DNA of 64,000 nt from the NCBI RefSeq assembly GCF_026151205.1, contig NC_087083.1, forward strand, positions 2,992,536-3,056,535, given 5' to 3'. A program made the translations under genes and the position numbers. The DNA comes from Bolinopsis microptera. Its lineage: Eukaryota > Ctenophora > Tentaculata > Lobata > Bolinopsidae. Of this stretch, positions 33,401 through 44,023 are shown in pieces; position 1 is the stretch's first letter, and the number at the start of each line of letters is the position of its first letter. The notes below the pieces were generated by a model. That model did not search any database. It was not told the DNA's origin and worked only from the letters and a program-made list of their open reading frames with translations.

Positions 33401-36299
33401 TTGACCAAAGCTGCAAACATGCTAAAAGGGAAGCCAACAGAGCTGACAGAAATGCCAACAGTAACCCACACAGCAACTTCCTTCGTGACCAGCACTTTCT
33501 CAGAAAAAAGGAGTACCGAAAAATCAAGAGGACGAAAAAGGGGAAATTTCTGTACGAGATGAACCAGAAGATAAACGAATGTGGTGAGGTTAACTGGGCA
33601 GCGCTCAAACGGCTATCTGATCAGTACAAAGATGAGGAACCCTTCGACATCTACGATCTTCTCCTCTTTCACAAATTCTTCAATGATCTCTACAATCGAA
33701 AGTGTGGCGTGAACAATCACTCCAAGGATGATGGCACTTCTACTCCTACGTCCAACGATTCGCAGCCTATCAAGGAATTGGTCAATGAACTGAATCGCGA
33801 CTTTACCCTACAGGAAATCAAAGATGCGACTAAAAAACTCCAAAACAATAAGAGTGTGTCCGATGACCTGATATCCAACGAGATGTTGAAAAACTCCAAT
33901 GAGACACTTCAACTCGTCGTTGTGAAACTCTTTAATGCCTGCCTCCAGCATGGAACTTACCCCTGGAACAACTCGATCACAACTCCCCTCCATAAAAAGG
34001 GTGACCGGCAAAACCCTGATAACTATCGGGCTATTACTATTGGGAGCTGTCTCGGCAAACTCTTCTCGAACCTTCTCCTTAAACGGCTGATCGAATTTAG
34101 AGAAACAGCCTGTCCGGACCGACCGTATCAACTTGGATTCAGGAGGGGAGCCCAATGTAACGACCACTTACTCACCTTGAATACCATTATTGAGAAATAC
34201 ACCAAGAAAGAGAAGAAGCGACTTTTCGCCTGCTTTGTCGACTACCGCAAGGCTTTCGATAGCGTATGCAGGGAAGCACTCCTGTTCAAGCTGGGAAATA
34301 TGGGCATAACAGGCAAATTCTTCGATTGCATCAGCCACATGTACAAGAACTCTTCAACCCGAGTCAAGCTGATTCAAAAGCTATCCGCAGCCATTGACGT
34401 CACCATCGGCACAGAACAAGGACACCCAATGTCTCCCGAGCTCTTCAAACTCTATATCCACGAGCTCTCGATCAGACTTGAACAAATCGAGGAATTGGAT
34501 GTACCTTTATTAAACGGTGTAAAAGTAAGTCACCTCCTATGGGCAGATGACCTGGTACTCTTAGCGCTGGATGCGGGCAGCTTACAGAAACTGCTCAATT
34601 GCTTGCATGACTATGCTGAAAAGTGGGAGCTGTCTGTGAATATCAACAAAACCAGCGTGATGGTCTTTAACACAAGCTCACGAATACTGAAATGTGCTTA
34701 CGGCTTCAAACTAGGCAACTTGGACATCGCACCCGTCAGAAAATACTGCTATCTAGGAATCCAATTCTCCCTGAACGGTTCCTTCAAGCAGCAATCGATG
34801 AACTTAGGAAGAAAGCTCTTCGCTCATTCTTCTCTCTGAGACGAACTATTGACACGAGAGCCCTTACCACTAGCACGATGCTAAAACTCATTGATAGCTT
34901 AGTCAAGCCAGTGGCCACATATGGATGCCCTATTTGGCTGCCATCAACCAACATCGTGAAAGCCATCCTCTCAAAAAATCAAGAAGCGAGTCTTCCCAAA
35001 GCAGCAGCAAAAGATGCTCTTGAAACTACTCACTTGAAAATTCTTAAATGGATATTGGGTGTCCACAAAAAGGCAAATAACAACTTCTGCTACGGAGATA
35101 CAGGTAGAACCCCCTGGACAGTAACCGTCCTCCCTCAATGTATTGCCTACTTCTGTAGAGCATCACAAGCGGTAGTAGGTAACGTGAACACCCTCTTGCA
35201 CCATACATTTCAGGAACAGAAACAACTGAACCTTACCTGGTATGATGCATGGTCTACTATCATCAAGACGAGCACTGTCGCTAAGCCACACCTACCCCAC
35301 ACCCTTGCGGCTCGTGAACACATACACGAAACATTTGTCAACCACTGGAAGAAGGATCTTCACAACCAGCCTAAAATGTCATTCTACACTGCGGTCAAAG
35401 CTGAGTTTGGTGAAGAACTGTACTTACAGCTCCCATGCAGGGTCAAAAGAGCTAACATTGCAAAACTTCGATCTAGCAGTCACGATCTGAGGATTGAGAA
35501 AGGTCGCTACACTGGAGATCGCTACAACACAGCACTGAAAACATGTCGCTTTTGCTGCTCCTCAGACACCGACGTCATGCGGTTCTTCGAAGAACTACCA
35601 TTCTTTGAAAAACCTATCCTTGAAACCGAGGACCACGTTATAAATGAATGCCCCAGCTACAACTCCCTCCGGTCCAACCTCTCAGACAACCTTAAAAGCC
35701 TCATAATGCTCAAAGAATATGGGGCCATCATGAACTCATTCCATGCTACTGAATTTGGAAAGTACCTCACAGAATCCTTTCACCTTCGACATCCTCCTGA
35801 AAAGAAGTCCTAGTTATCACCTCCTATGAAGTCCTAGTAATCACCACCTAACAGACTCTTCAAACCTTCGAAATCCTATGATTAAGCCCTAATCCTCGCT
35901 TCACGTCCCCTACTCATCTCCTTCATCGTCCCATCAACTTATGTAGTATTTGAGTTTAACATATCTCCTTGAACTTGCTTTTATGCACACATCCAGAATT
36001 TCTATTAGCATTTAAATTATTATATTTGATTTTATTTCCACTTCGTGATATTGTAACGCGGTTAAATTTTAAGATTTTATTTTCATACTTTTATTAGGCT
36101 TTTGTTTTATATATGAACTTATTTATGAATTGATGTATAGCCAAAACGAGTCCGTTAGTGTTCTCCTTGGTAATTTCAAGTTTAATTCCAGTTTAATTCC
36201 AGTTTAATATTCACCTGGCATCTCCATCGAAAAGTTTATCAAGACCTTCCACTACGGTGGGCCCAGCTGTTACTCCATCGTTTTCAAAAACCGGTGATT
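30497..36299 (-). CDS. Giant mosaic gene: F5/8C domain split by a LINE-bearing intron
   Basis: Exons 36215-36299, 31008-31146, 30847-30891 and 30497-30605; phases 2, 0 and 0 match. Patterns: PTVVEGLDKLFDGDAS; CLKVDGTAFIPPWILIYLN..ISELKLQL; VYVNTVKMTG; GLGTYINGVAGPLAEYV ending QLVVCSVTAKI. The phase forces the acceptor CCTCAG before GGACTGG (30605), not the one 22 bases earlier. The 45-base third exon has the same size and phase as 21600-21644 in another F5/8C domain, which shows the two arose by duplication. LINE C fills the 5-kb first intron. Confidence 0.7.
31764..32261 (+). CDS. LINE C SGNH-esterase-like ORF fragment
   Basis: 165 residues. YIHTGSNDF near residue 22 matches the Gly-x-Asn-Asp block of SGNH hydrolases, which occur in ORF1 of some CR1-group LINEs. 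The N-terminal Ser block and the C-terminal D-x-x-H block are not visible, so this is a truncated, probably inactive copy. It overlaps the start of the endonuclease frame by 50 bases. Confidence 0.55.
   Translation: MLKKTKQLNNTIKRLRPECIYIHTGSNDFLKKKSSLVGNVKELYEHLLNTTKAQICFSALIPSSNDFSINERIRVVNEETRNHVSWLREHRPDVKDRIFTFTNDKIGDQNFYSFNTGFELRQRGQNMLWLRLREGLRKTLRLPRISYHDNDETTTRRSTNRFSND
32212..35813 (+). pseudogene. LINE C endonuclease-reverse transcriptase, broken by a stop and a frameshift
   Basis: Frame from 32212: LKFLCWNINHS and FALQETKG (endonuclease start), then TAG at 32416-32418. The same frame continues with VILLGDFNAR, SDHRALS, then RT motifs NYRAITIGSCLGKL (about 34020), CFVDYRKAFDSV (about 34236), GTEQGHPMSPELF (about 34410) and WADDLVLL (about 34542), ending at TGA 34839. 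The C-terminal part (KLIDSLVKPVATYGCPIW, then CRFCCSS and EDHVINECPSY) is in another frame, open to 35813, so a frameshift lies near 34790. The C-terminal Cys/His cluster is likely a zinc-binding tail. Confidence 0.8.
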
Positions 36300-36550
36300 C
36301 TGTTGGGAAAATTAAGATTGAAAGTGAAATTGAATTGATCATACAAATCTTAAAAGTTTAAATTAAGCTCCTTTTTTAAACCTTTTTCTGGTTATAAATC
36401 AGAATAGTTACCTACATTATTAAAGGATGAGTATTGAATTGCTGTTATCTTAGTTTTGCTAAAGTTTGTGTACAATTTAACATTTTGTTTGACTGAATAT
36501 TTTTTGTTCGACTGTTACAAACTTGATTGAAGTCTATTTAAAACTGTAAC

Positions 36551-38964
36551 CTGCATCGGCATGAGAAACAGGCGCAGTTTTAGAAGCTACACCATCCATG
36601 CTGTCTAATGCTGTATTTTGAAAATTGTAGATGAACGTAGAGCGATAAGCATCTGGGTCCATCCACCCGTTTGTTATCTGTTCAACATTGAAGGAAGTTC
36701 CAGCGTTGAACACGCTGTAGGAAGTTGAAATTAATCAACTTAATACGTGAATTTACAAATACCTATCAAACGAGGGAAAAAAATAATGTTCACAAAACTA
36801 TAAAAGAAACCTAGTTTATTTAAATTATGCAGATTAAAGCATTATATAAGCAACCATATGATATGCAAATTATATTGATGTACTCACTACAGTGCTCCGA
36901 TTTGTCCTGTAAAGCTTGTGCAAACTTTTGTTTTATGTGTACCAAAGTCAAGATTTGCCGCTGACCATGTAAGTTTTGCACCTGTGTGAAATTGGATGTG
37001 TTCACTTACATAAATACACTAGTGGTCTACTGCCCAGAACTATCATGTTTTACCCTTCACTTGGCTCCCAGAACAAGACGAATATCGTGTTTTTGATCAT
37101 TTTCTTTCAACCATAATTATGAAAGTTCTGTACTTACATGTATGCACCAATGTGTTGCCAGAAAGGATGTAAACCGTTTTTATAACATCAGCTGCATAAG
37201 TAAACGTGAAAGACAGAACAAACTGGCCCCCAGCTGTTGCAACCCTGGAAATACATAAATAAAATGAGCCAAGAGTTTAAATCGTGCGTAATAATAATGC
37301 GTACAAAATAACATTTGGAAACAGAATAGGAGAATATTTATTTATATAATTATATTATTATTATTTATATATAACAGTGTGAATATTTTAAATAAACTTA
37401 CGCATCTGTAAGAGTCACTTCACATTTATTAGTATCCTTCCCAGTTGCTTTGACGGTTTTTCCATCTTTGCTTATCTATAAAAAAGAAAATCAGGCCGAG
37501 GTTATCAAAATAATTGTTGTTTACTGATCAATGACCATTGCTTAATTAGAATAAATGTTAAAATAATACTAACCCCGATTACTAGTGCATCCGTATTGTA
37601 TGACCAAATCGTTTCAATGTCGTCTCCGCCTAGAGAAAGACAAGATTTCAAGTTGGGATTCTCTTTAAAGATTTTCTTTAAACCGTCCTTTATGGATATT
37701 TCCGACTTTAAGATTGTTTGCTTCACTGTAAATGTTTCAATTATTCTGAAGCCCTATGGATATATACAGGTTGGGCCAAAAGTCAGTACCCATACGTTGG
37801 CCTTTAAAGCTCAGTCACTGAGTCCCCAATTGAAATAATTCTTTCTGTTATGATTTAGTACCACCACTGGTGCGAGGAATTTGTCAACTTGAAAAATATT
37901 CGTGTTCATTTTTTTCAAATGAAGGTTCATTTTCGCATTTATTTGATAGTTTGGATAGTCAGATCAAGCTAAATTTTATTGAATTGTGTTTGGCTATTCG
38001 AATTACGTATGTCCTGAAAAAAGTTGTAGCCTCTCAGATGACCGAGATACGAAGCATAACGAGTTTATTCATTACGTGTGATCAGGTGACTGGCTTACCT
38101 AATCACGTGATTAGGTGACCCCGTTAACCACCCAGTTAAACATTATGGGAATTGTTAAGGTTGCCCAATTAAGGTGTACTGTCACGGTGTCCCAATCAAT
38201 TTTGCTAACGAGGTACACAAAATGCTTGATAATTTTGTTATTCCAAATCCGTTTCACATCATTTTTTCAGATCAGATGCAACATTCAATATTCTATCGTC
38301 TCTGAAAAAAGATGTTTTAATATTGCATGAGCGTGGTCAATAATATTCAAAATTTCAAATTTTGGCGACGGAATCCTCGAACAAGTATGTACAGTATGCC
38401 ATCTGCAAATCAACAACTCTCAAATATAAAACACGGCGGAGGTATAAGACCCAACGTATGGGTACTGACTTTTGGCCCACCCTGTATATATATTCATTAT
38501 TCATATATATTGAATATTCATATAATATGTATATTCATATAATATATTCATGTATATTTATATATGATTTATATAACATATATAATACAAGCGTGTTTTT
38601 TTCTCCTTTCAGAAAAGTGCTCCACTAATGAAAAGGAACTTTCTATAAGCGTGACAAAGTAAACTATATTATCGTCCAACTAAAAGTTTCATGTGGATGT
38701 GTGAAAAACAACCTTCTTATTATATATAATAATATATCAACGTGGTCGGTAGTTGACTTTCGCCATTTAGTTTTAAATATTTCGTACTTCAACCAGTTAA
38801 CTCGTTATTAGAAATTCATAGCAACTGAAAACAAAACTTGCTATTATTCAAATGAGTAAATCACGTTTTCTTTTCAAATTTATATGTCTACCTGCACTTG
38901 GTAGTGCTCCTAAAATCTGTAAAATCGATGTTCCAGTAGCATCACTTTTTTTGGTTCCTTCTGC
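36551..38964 (-). CDS. Giant mosaic gene: Ig-like and adjacent beta-rich exons
   Basis: Exons 38892-38964, 37574-37725, 37402-37475, 37138-37244, 36891-36981 and 36551-36714; phases 1, 0, 2, 1 and 2 all match. The first has TSILQILGALPSA, an Ig-type F/G region. The next has CLSLGGDDIETIWSYN (Ig B and C strands). The later ones run DTNKCEVTLTDA, QFVLSFTFTYAADVIKTV, KLTWSAANLDFG and FNVEQITNGWMDPDAYRS. The last two are beta-rich but unassigned. A mariner-type MITE and the 39.2-43.6 kb element sit in the introns upstream of 37725 and 38964. Confidence 0.6.
37767..38484. mobile_element. Mariner-type MITE, complete copy (718 bp)
   Basis: Terminal inverted repeats are CAGG(T/G)TGGGCCAAAAGT and its complement, flanked by TA on each side, which is the Tc1/mariner target. 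A second complete copy lies inverted at 42185-42950 and a truncated one at 7057-7597. No transposase ORF. Confidence 0.85.
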
Positions 38965-39965
38965 CTGAAATAAAATTATTCAGATAGAAGTTTATATAGG
39001 TTAGTTGTAGTGCACGGGATCGGTTGAAAGGCATCGTGATAATTGTCCCGAAGAAGGTTAATACCACTGATCTAATAATAGGGGGATCACTCTTAGATCT
39101 ACAGCATCTAAACTGTATCAAATCATCATATAATTACAAAGCATGAGTGACGGTTTAGAAGAGGCCCCTTCCAGCCATTGCCACTGCGAATTTAACCTAA
39201 AACCTGCCCAGTTAATAGCGAAGACTGCGAAATTACCACTCCTGCCTAGTAATCTAATTTACCCTGTCCAGATCAGCAGTATATTACACTAAATCCGCAG
39301 GTTTTCTCTTAATTTTTTATGTCAAAACCTGCCTAATTAACTAGTGATCCTGCATCAACAGCGCAGGTATTTGTTATTTGGCAGGTTTTCTATTAACTTG
39401 GCAGGATTTGCTATAAAATTATCAATCCTTTCCGGATGGATTACGGCAGTGATAAAGTTAAATCGGCAGGTTTTCCATTAACTTGGCAGGATTTTTTATA
39501 AAATTATCAATCCTTGCCGGATAGATTACGGCAGTGATAAAGTTAAATTGGCAGGTTTTCCATTAACTTTGCAGGATTTGTTATAAAATTATCAATCCAT
39601 GCCAAATAGATTATAATGCTATAATCTTATTATGGCAGCGTTAAATTTATAAATTGGCAGGTTTCTTTTATCTTTCTTTTAAGTTCTTAAGTTATTTGGA
39701 ATTTTGCTTATTTGGCACCAAAACTAAAAGTCAATAAAACCGAGTTGATTAGCGCAGTCAAGAAATTGGCCGGAGTTGATAAAAAGCTGACAACGCATGG
39801 CACTGAATCTCCAAATGAGAGGTATAGTACGCTATATACTTATATAGTACGGTACCGCAACAATTGACCCCCTCCCCCCCCCCCCCCCCCCCTCCGACAA
39901 ATGACCCCCTGATGCAATCTACCCCCGACAATTGGCCCCCCATGTAATTACACTGGGGTCAATTC

Positions 39966-40268
39966 AGGGTTAGGGTCAGGGTTAGGGTCAGGGTTAGGGT
40001 CAGGGTTAGGGTCAGGGTTAGGGTCAGGGTTAGGGTCAGGGTTAGGGTCAGGGTTAGACTTAGGGTCAGGGTTAGGGTCAGGGTTAGGGTTAGGGTCAGG
40101 GTTAGGGTCAGGGTTAGGGTCTGGGTTAGGGTCAGGGTTAGGGTCAGGGTTAGGGTCAGGGTCAGGGTTAGGGTCAGAGTTAGGGTCAGGGTTAGGGTCA
40201 GGGTCAGGGTCAGGGTTAGGGTTAGGGTTAGGGTCAGGGTCAGGGTTAGGGTCAGGGTTAGGGTTACT
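39966..40268 (+). repeat. Telomere-like array (TTAGGG/TCAGGG)n
   Basis: About 50 hexamers, mostly alternating TTAGGG and TCAGGG so that the real unit is 12 bp. It lies inside the 39.2-43.6 kb element and is interrupted at its right end by a MULE insertion, after which TTAGGGTTAG resumes at 41324. Long C and G runs flank the block (about 39866-39891 and 41367-41381). Confidence 0.9.
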
Positions 40269-40269
40269 G

Positions 40270-41314
40270 GGTCACACGACTCCTGTCAGCGACATCTGTC
40301 CGACAGCGACATCTGTCCGACTCAGGGTACCAGAAAAAACGACATTTGTCCGAAATTGTGATCTGATTTCAATACAACACATTTCCAATTAGAGACGTGA
40401 TCTGAACTGTTAATTTGAATACGTAACATTGCCAATTTGAGATATGATCTGAGCCATAGTGTACTACTAGTTTATTTTCGACCTAGGCAGGCAGGCATGA
40501 AGCAACTGCGTTGTGAATGGCGAGCTCGTAGTCCATGAGAATGTATTGTGGTTGGTAGCCCCAAGGCCTCAGAAGCCCAGGTGTCTATCTCCTCGAACAT
40601 GTTGCGGTAGAGGGTCGTCGATTTTCCAGGAATGAGTCCTTAGAAGAGGGGGAGGTGCCAGCCGTCAGGGAAGAGTCCGTGGACTGTGAAGAGCTGATGG
40701 AAGAGATTAGGTGCGGATTTGAAGGTACCGTTGGGCGTTGACTACGCAATGCTCCGCGTCCACCATATGATCTGCGTTCTTAGGAGTCCCCCAAAGGAAT
40801 GATCGACGAGTCTGTTCGTCCCATCCAGAGTCCCAGAGCATCATTGGACTGTTGTCGGTAGAGAGGATTTAGTTTGCAGGAATGGATAGCGTTTCCAGAT
40901 CTCTCGGGTCTGTTTGCTGCAGATCTGGGTCTGTTTACTGAAGATTGGTTGCCATTGTGGATTGCGATAACTGATCTCCATACGGCTGCTATCCTATATG
41001 TACTCATGTAGGCTGTGTCCTGTGATGTGATCGACAGCTTGTTAGTGTACGGCTAGCACAATCCTGTCCTTAAATAGTCAATCACGTATCGATGGATCAG
41101 ATCTCAATGAATCAAATCAGCATTCGAACAATGGGAGCAACGTCACGAAATTACCCGTGAGTTTGTGAAATACGAATGTGAACCGAAATTACAATATGAT
41201 CCGAAATTCGGACAGATGTCGCCAAAAACGACTCCTGTCCGACAGCGAAATCTGACCGAAATCCCCAATTCGGCTGTCGGACAGATGTCGCTGTCGGACA
41301 GATGTCGCCCAATC
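40270..41314. mobile_element. MULE-like element (1,045 bp) with perfect 9-bp target duplication
   Basis: Perfect 9-bp direct repeats GGGTTACTG flank it (40261-40269 and 41315-41323). Both ends carry two copies of GCGACATCTGTCCGACA in inverted orientation (40289-40320 and 41276-41308). A decayed Mutator-type transposase fragment lies inside on the minus strand. A 9-bp duplication with such a transposase is the Mutator-like pattern. Confidence 0.8.
40500..40760 (-). pseudogene. MULE transposase fragment
   Basis: Minus-strand translation gives FKSAPNLFHQLFTVHG, FPDGWHLPLF, an in-frame stop, then GKSTTLYRNMFEEI, and MDYELAIHNAV in another frame. This is the core of the Mutator-type transposase domain (the stretch before and around the second catalytic Asp/Glu region). 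At least one stop and one frameshift make it non-functional. Confidence 0.7.
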
Positions 41315-41802
41315 GGGTTACTGTTAGGGTTAGTATAATAAATATATTTGTTTGGTCATATTGTCGGGGGGGGGGGGGGGTCAATTTTCAAGTATTATAT
41401 CACTTGCACCGTTTAGCTCCACGTGGTTTCTTAAGCTTAAATACTTAACTGTCCTGTCAAAATAAAGTAAATCACTATCACCTCTCATTCTTAATAAGTT
41501 AGTAAGCAAGCATCTGATCATTTTAAAACAGTCACCTCCCAATTTAGCAAGTTCTTACATCTATATTACAGTCTACACCCTTCAATAATGAGATAATATG
41601 TTTGGCCGGTAGAGGGTCCGCAGTAGTCCCATTACAGCATTACCTCATTACCTTAGCATTGCTGTACAGTGTACAACTACTATAAGAGTATAAGATATAC
41701 ATCCTTCACCAAAACTGGTTTGTCCGCTTTCTATTACTAATTTTCCGCTAAAAGTGCCACATCAGTGATCAATTAATATTGGTAAATAGCAATAATTTGA
41801 GT

Positions 41803-41849
41803 TATAGGTTGACCTCCCACTTAGAGCATATGTGGGAGGTCAACCTATA
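41803..41849. repeat. Perfect 18-bp inverted repeat with 11-base loop
   Basis: The arms TATAGGTTGACCTCCCAC and its exact complement are separated by TTAGAGCATAT. No mismatch. It lies inside the 39.2-43.6 kb element. Function unknown; it may be the remains of a small foldback element. Confidence 0.85.
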
Positions 41850-42184
41850 AATTATAGTACGAGCTATTTCCAATTCGTGAATACGAATTTCGATTAAGGT
41901 CCAACTTATTAAGTGTCACTTTAACGTGTGACAAATTTCCGATCAAATATCTCATAATCTGAAAATAACTGCATATTTAGAACTATTATATTAATTGTAA
42001 TTGAAGATTCTTTCAGAATCACTTCATTCACTAAATCTTACAATGTGAACAATGAACAGGTAGAGGTACTGCAACTGAAAAAGTGCTGTCCTCACTACTT
42101 AAGAACATAGCAATCTAATCTAAAAATGGCAACCTAAGAACTGAAGTTAAGCAAACAGTTATTTTCCAATAATCGGTTTTTATA

Positions 42185-42950
42185 CAGGGTGGGCCAAAAG
42201 TCAGTGTGCAAACGCTGGGTCTTATACCTCCGCTGAGTTTTATATTTGATAGCTGTTGCTTTGCAGATGGCATACTGTACTTACTGGTTCGAGGATTCCG
42301 TCGTCAAAATTTGAAAATTCGAATATTTTAGACCACGCCCATTCAATATTAAAACACCTATATTGTTTTCTCTGAAAATCCTGAACGCCTAATTTTTTCA
42401 GAGACGGTAGATTATCAAATGTTGCATATGATCTGAAAAAATGAGGCAAAACGGATTAGAAATGACGAAGTTAACAAGCATTTTGTGTATCTCGTTAACA
42501 AATTGACTGGGTGATTATGTGACACCGTGACACGACACCTTAATTGGGCACCCTTAACAATTCCCATAATGTTTAACGGGGTAGTTAACGGGGTCACCTT
42601 ATCACGTGATTAGGTAAACCAATCACCTGATCACACGTAATGAACAAGCTTGTTATGCTTCATATCTCGGTCATCTGAGAAGCTAGAACTCTCATTCTTT
42701 CAGGGCAAACGTAATTCGAATGGCCAAACACAATTCAATAACATTTAGCTTGATCCGATTATCCAAACAATCAAAAAAATGTAAAAATGAACCTCCATTT
42801 GAAAAAAATGAACGCGAATATTTTTCGAGTTGACAAATTCCTCGAACCAGTGGTGGTACTAAGTCATACCAGAAGGAAGTATTTCAATTGGGCACTCAGT
42901 GACTGAGCTATTAAGGCCAACGTTTGCACACTGACTTTTGGCCCACCCTG
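42185..42950. mobile_element. Mariner-type MITE, complete inverted copy (766 bp)
   Basis: Same family as 37767-38484 in the opposite orientation, with TA flanks and terminal repeats CAGGGTGGGCCAAAAGTCAG. It is nested inside the 39.2-43.6 kb element. Confidence 0.85.
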
Positions 42951-43005
42951 TACTTTTATACTCAAACTTATCATAGACCCCGTGTTGGTAACAGTGGATA
43001 ATATG

Positions 43006-43105
43006 CAGTGGCGAAACGTACCTAAGAGGCCGCAGCTGCACCCCCCCCCCATCCCCTTCCGCATAGCAGGGGTTGCCGGAGTGTCGGGCGGTCGTTTCGC
43101 CACTG
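43006..43105. mobile_element. 100-bp hAT-like foldback
   Basis: Ends CAGTGGCGAAACG and CGTTTCGCCACTG are perfect inverted repeats, like the hAT-type MITE at 26120-26778. No target duplication is visible, so this may be a deletion derivative. Confidence 0.6.
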
Positions 43106-43792
43106 ACTAGTGACTGCATGTATAAAAGTATAAACTATAGAGCCATGTAGGCATGTAGCATTCTGTACTTCTGTAGCTTTGCACAAACCAAGTCTCAGTC
43201 CTACACCCTACCTAGTAATAAGGTTATACGATCATTACAGTATTCCACATTGTACACTCAAATTATCCAAAACCCCTGCCAATATAGGTTTAATCACGCC
43301 ACAAGTTGATTCAAATTATCTCAACTTACGCAGGATTTGCGTTAAATCTGCAGCATTCGACTTTATATTTAACGGAAAACCTGCCAAAATAGAGCAAACC
43401 TGCCGAGAGTAGGTGAAAGGTGAGGCAGGTTTTGTGTTAATTTTGCAGGCTTTTCTATAAATCAACAACTCGATTAAATAATTACGTGAGATAAATCTCT
43501 GCACGAATACGATAATTAGGCAGGTGTTCGGTTAATTTTGCAGGAATCATTTTAAGACTTCAAATTGATTATCAGTCTTAATGTAAAACCTGCCTAATTA
43601 GGTGGCAGGTGGCAATGGCTGGAAGGGGCCTTAGAAGGTTTGCTACGAAACAATCAGTGTGGGTTTAGGAAGAACAGGTCATCATGAATTGATCAGGTTC
43701 CGTATGTGCGCTACTATATACTTACTATATAGGTTAATGAGTTAATATCGCTATCATTTGGAACTATTTAAAAGAATACGATCCCTCAAACT

Positions 43793-43919
43793 GGCAAGTT
43801 TCCATAAACAATATTTTATTATCGGCGCTGATAATCGCTTATTGGGCGCTTTCTCGGCGCCGATAATAAAATATCGTTTATGGAAACCGATAATAAAATA
43901 TCGTTTATGGAAACTTGCC
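43793..43919. mobile_element. 127-bp foldback MITE with perfect 8-bp target duplication
   Basis: The ends GGCAAGTTTCCATAAAC and its complement are flanked by CTCAAACT on both sides (43785-43792 and 43920-43927). Inside, TTATTATCGGCGC is also repeated in inverted form, so the whole element folds into a hairpin. Confidence 0.85.
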
Positions 43920-44023
43920 CTCAAACTTAATTGTTAACTACAAGTACAATAAACAATTACTCCCTCAAAAAAGAATAGTTTTTTTTTCTAACATGCGTTT
44001 CGCTGAAGTATTAAAAAACTTAC

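Larger units (their letters stand above)
31700..36208 (+). mobile_element. LINE C, degraded endonuclease/RT retrotransposon
   Basis: The element has an esterase-like N-terminal ORF, an endonuclease-RT ORF with one stop, and a C-terminal ORF in a shifted frame. The 3' end is a short (AGTTTAATTCC)3 tail at about 36173-36208 that lies within a few bases of the donor of exon 36215-36299. The 5' boundary is approximate. It differs in sequence from LINE A and LINE B. Confidence 0.8.
39163..43630. mobile_element. 4.47-kb inverted-repeat element with 8-bp target duplication
   Basis: Ends GGCCCCTTCCAGCCATTGCC and its complement lie at 39163 and 43630. Flanks are TTAGAAGA (39155-39162) and TTAGAAGG (43631-43638), an 8-bp duplication with one mismatch. 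The subterminal 300-400 bp on both sides are rich in GGCAGG / CCTGCC motifs, as expected for transposase-binding repeats; the left side has a roughly 85-107 bp tandem of them. No transposase is seen, so it is non-autonomous. The superfamily is uncertain (8-bp duplication fits hAT or Merlin/P-like). Confidence 0.75.

Noticed and set aside
39966-40268. True chromosome end
   Set aside because: The TTAGGG-like array is short, irregular, flanked by coding introns on both sides and enclosed in a transposable element.
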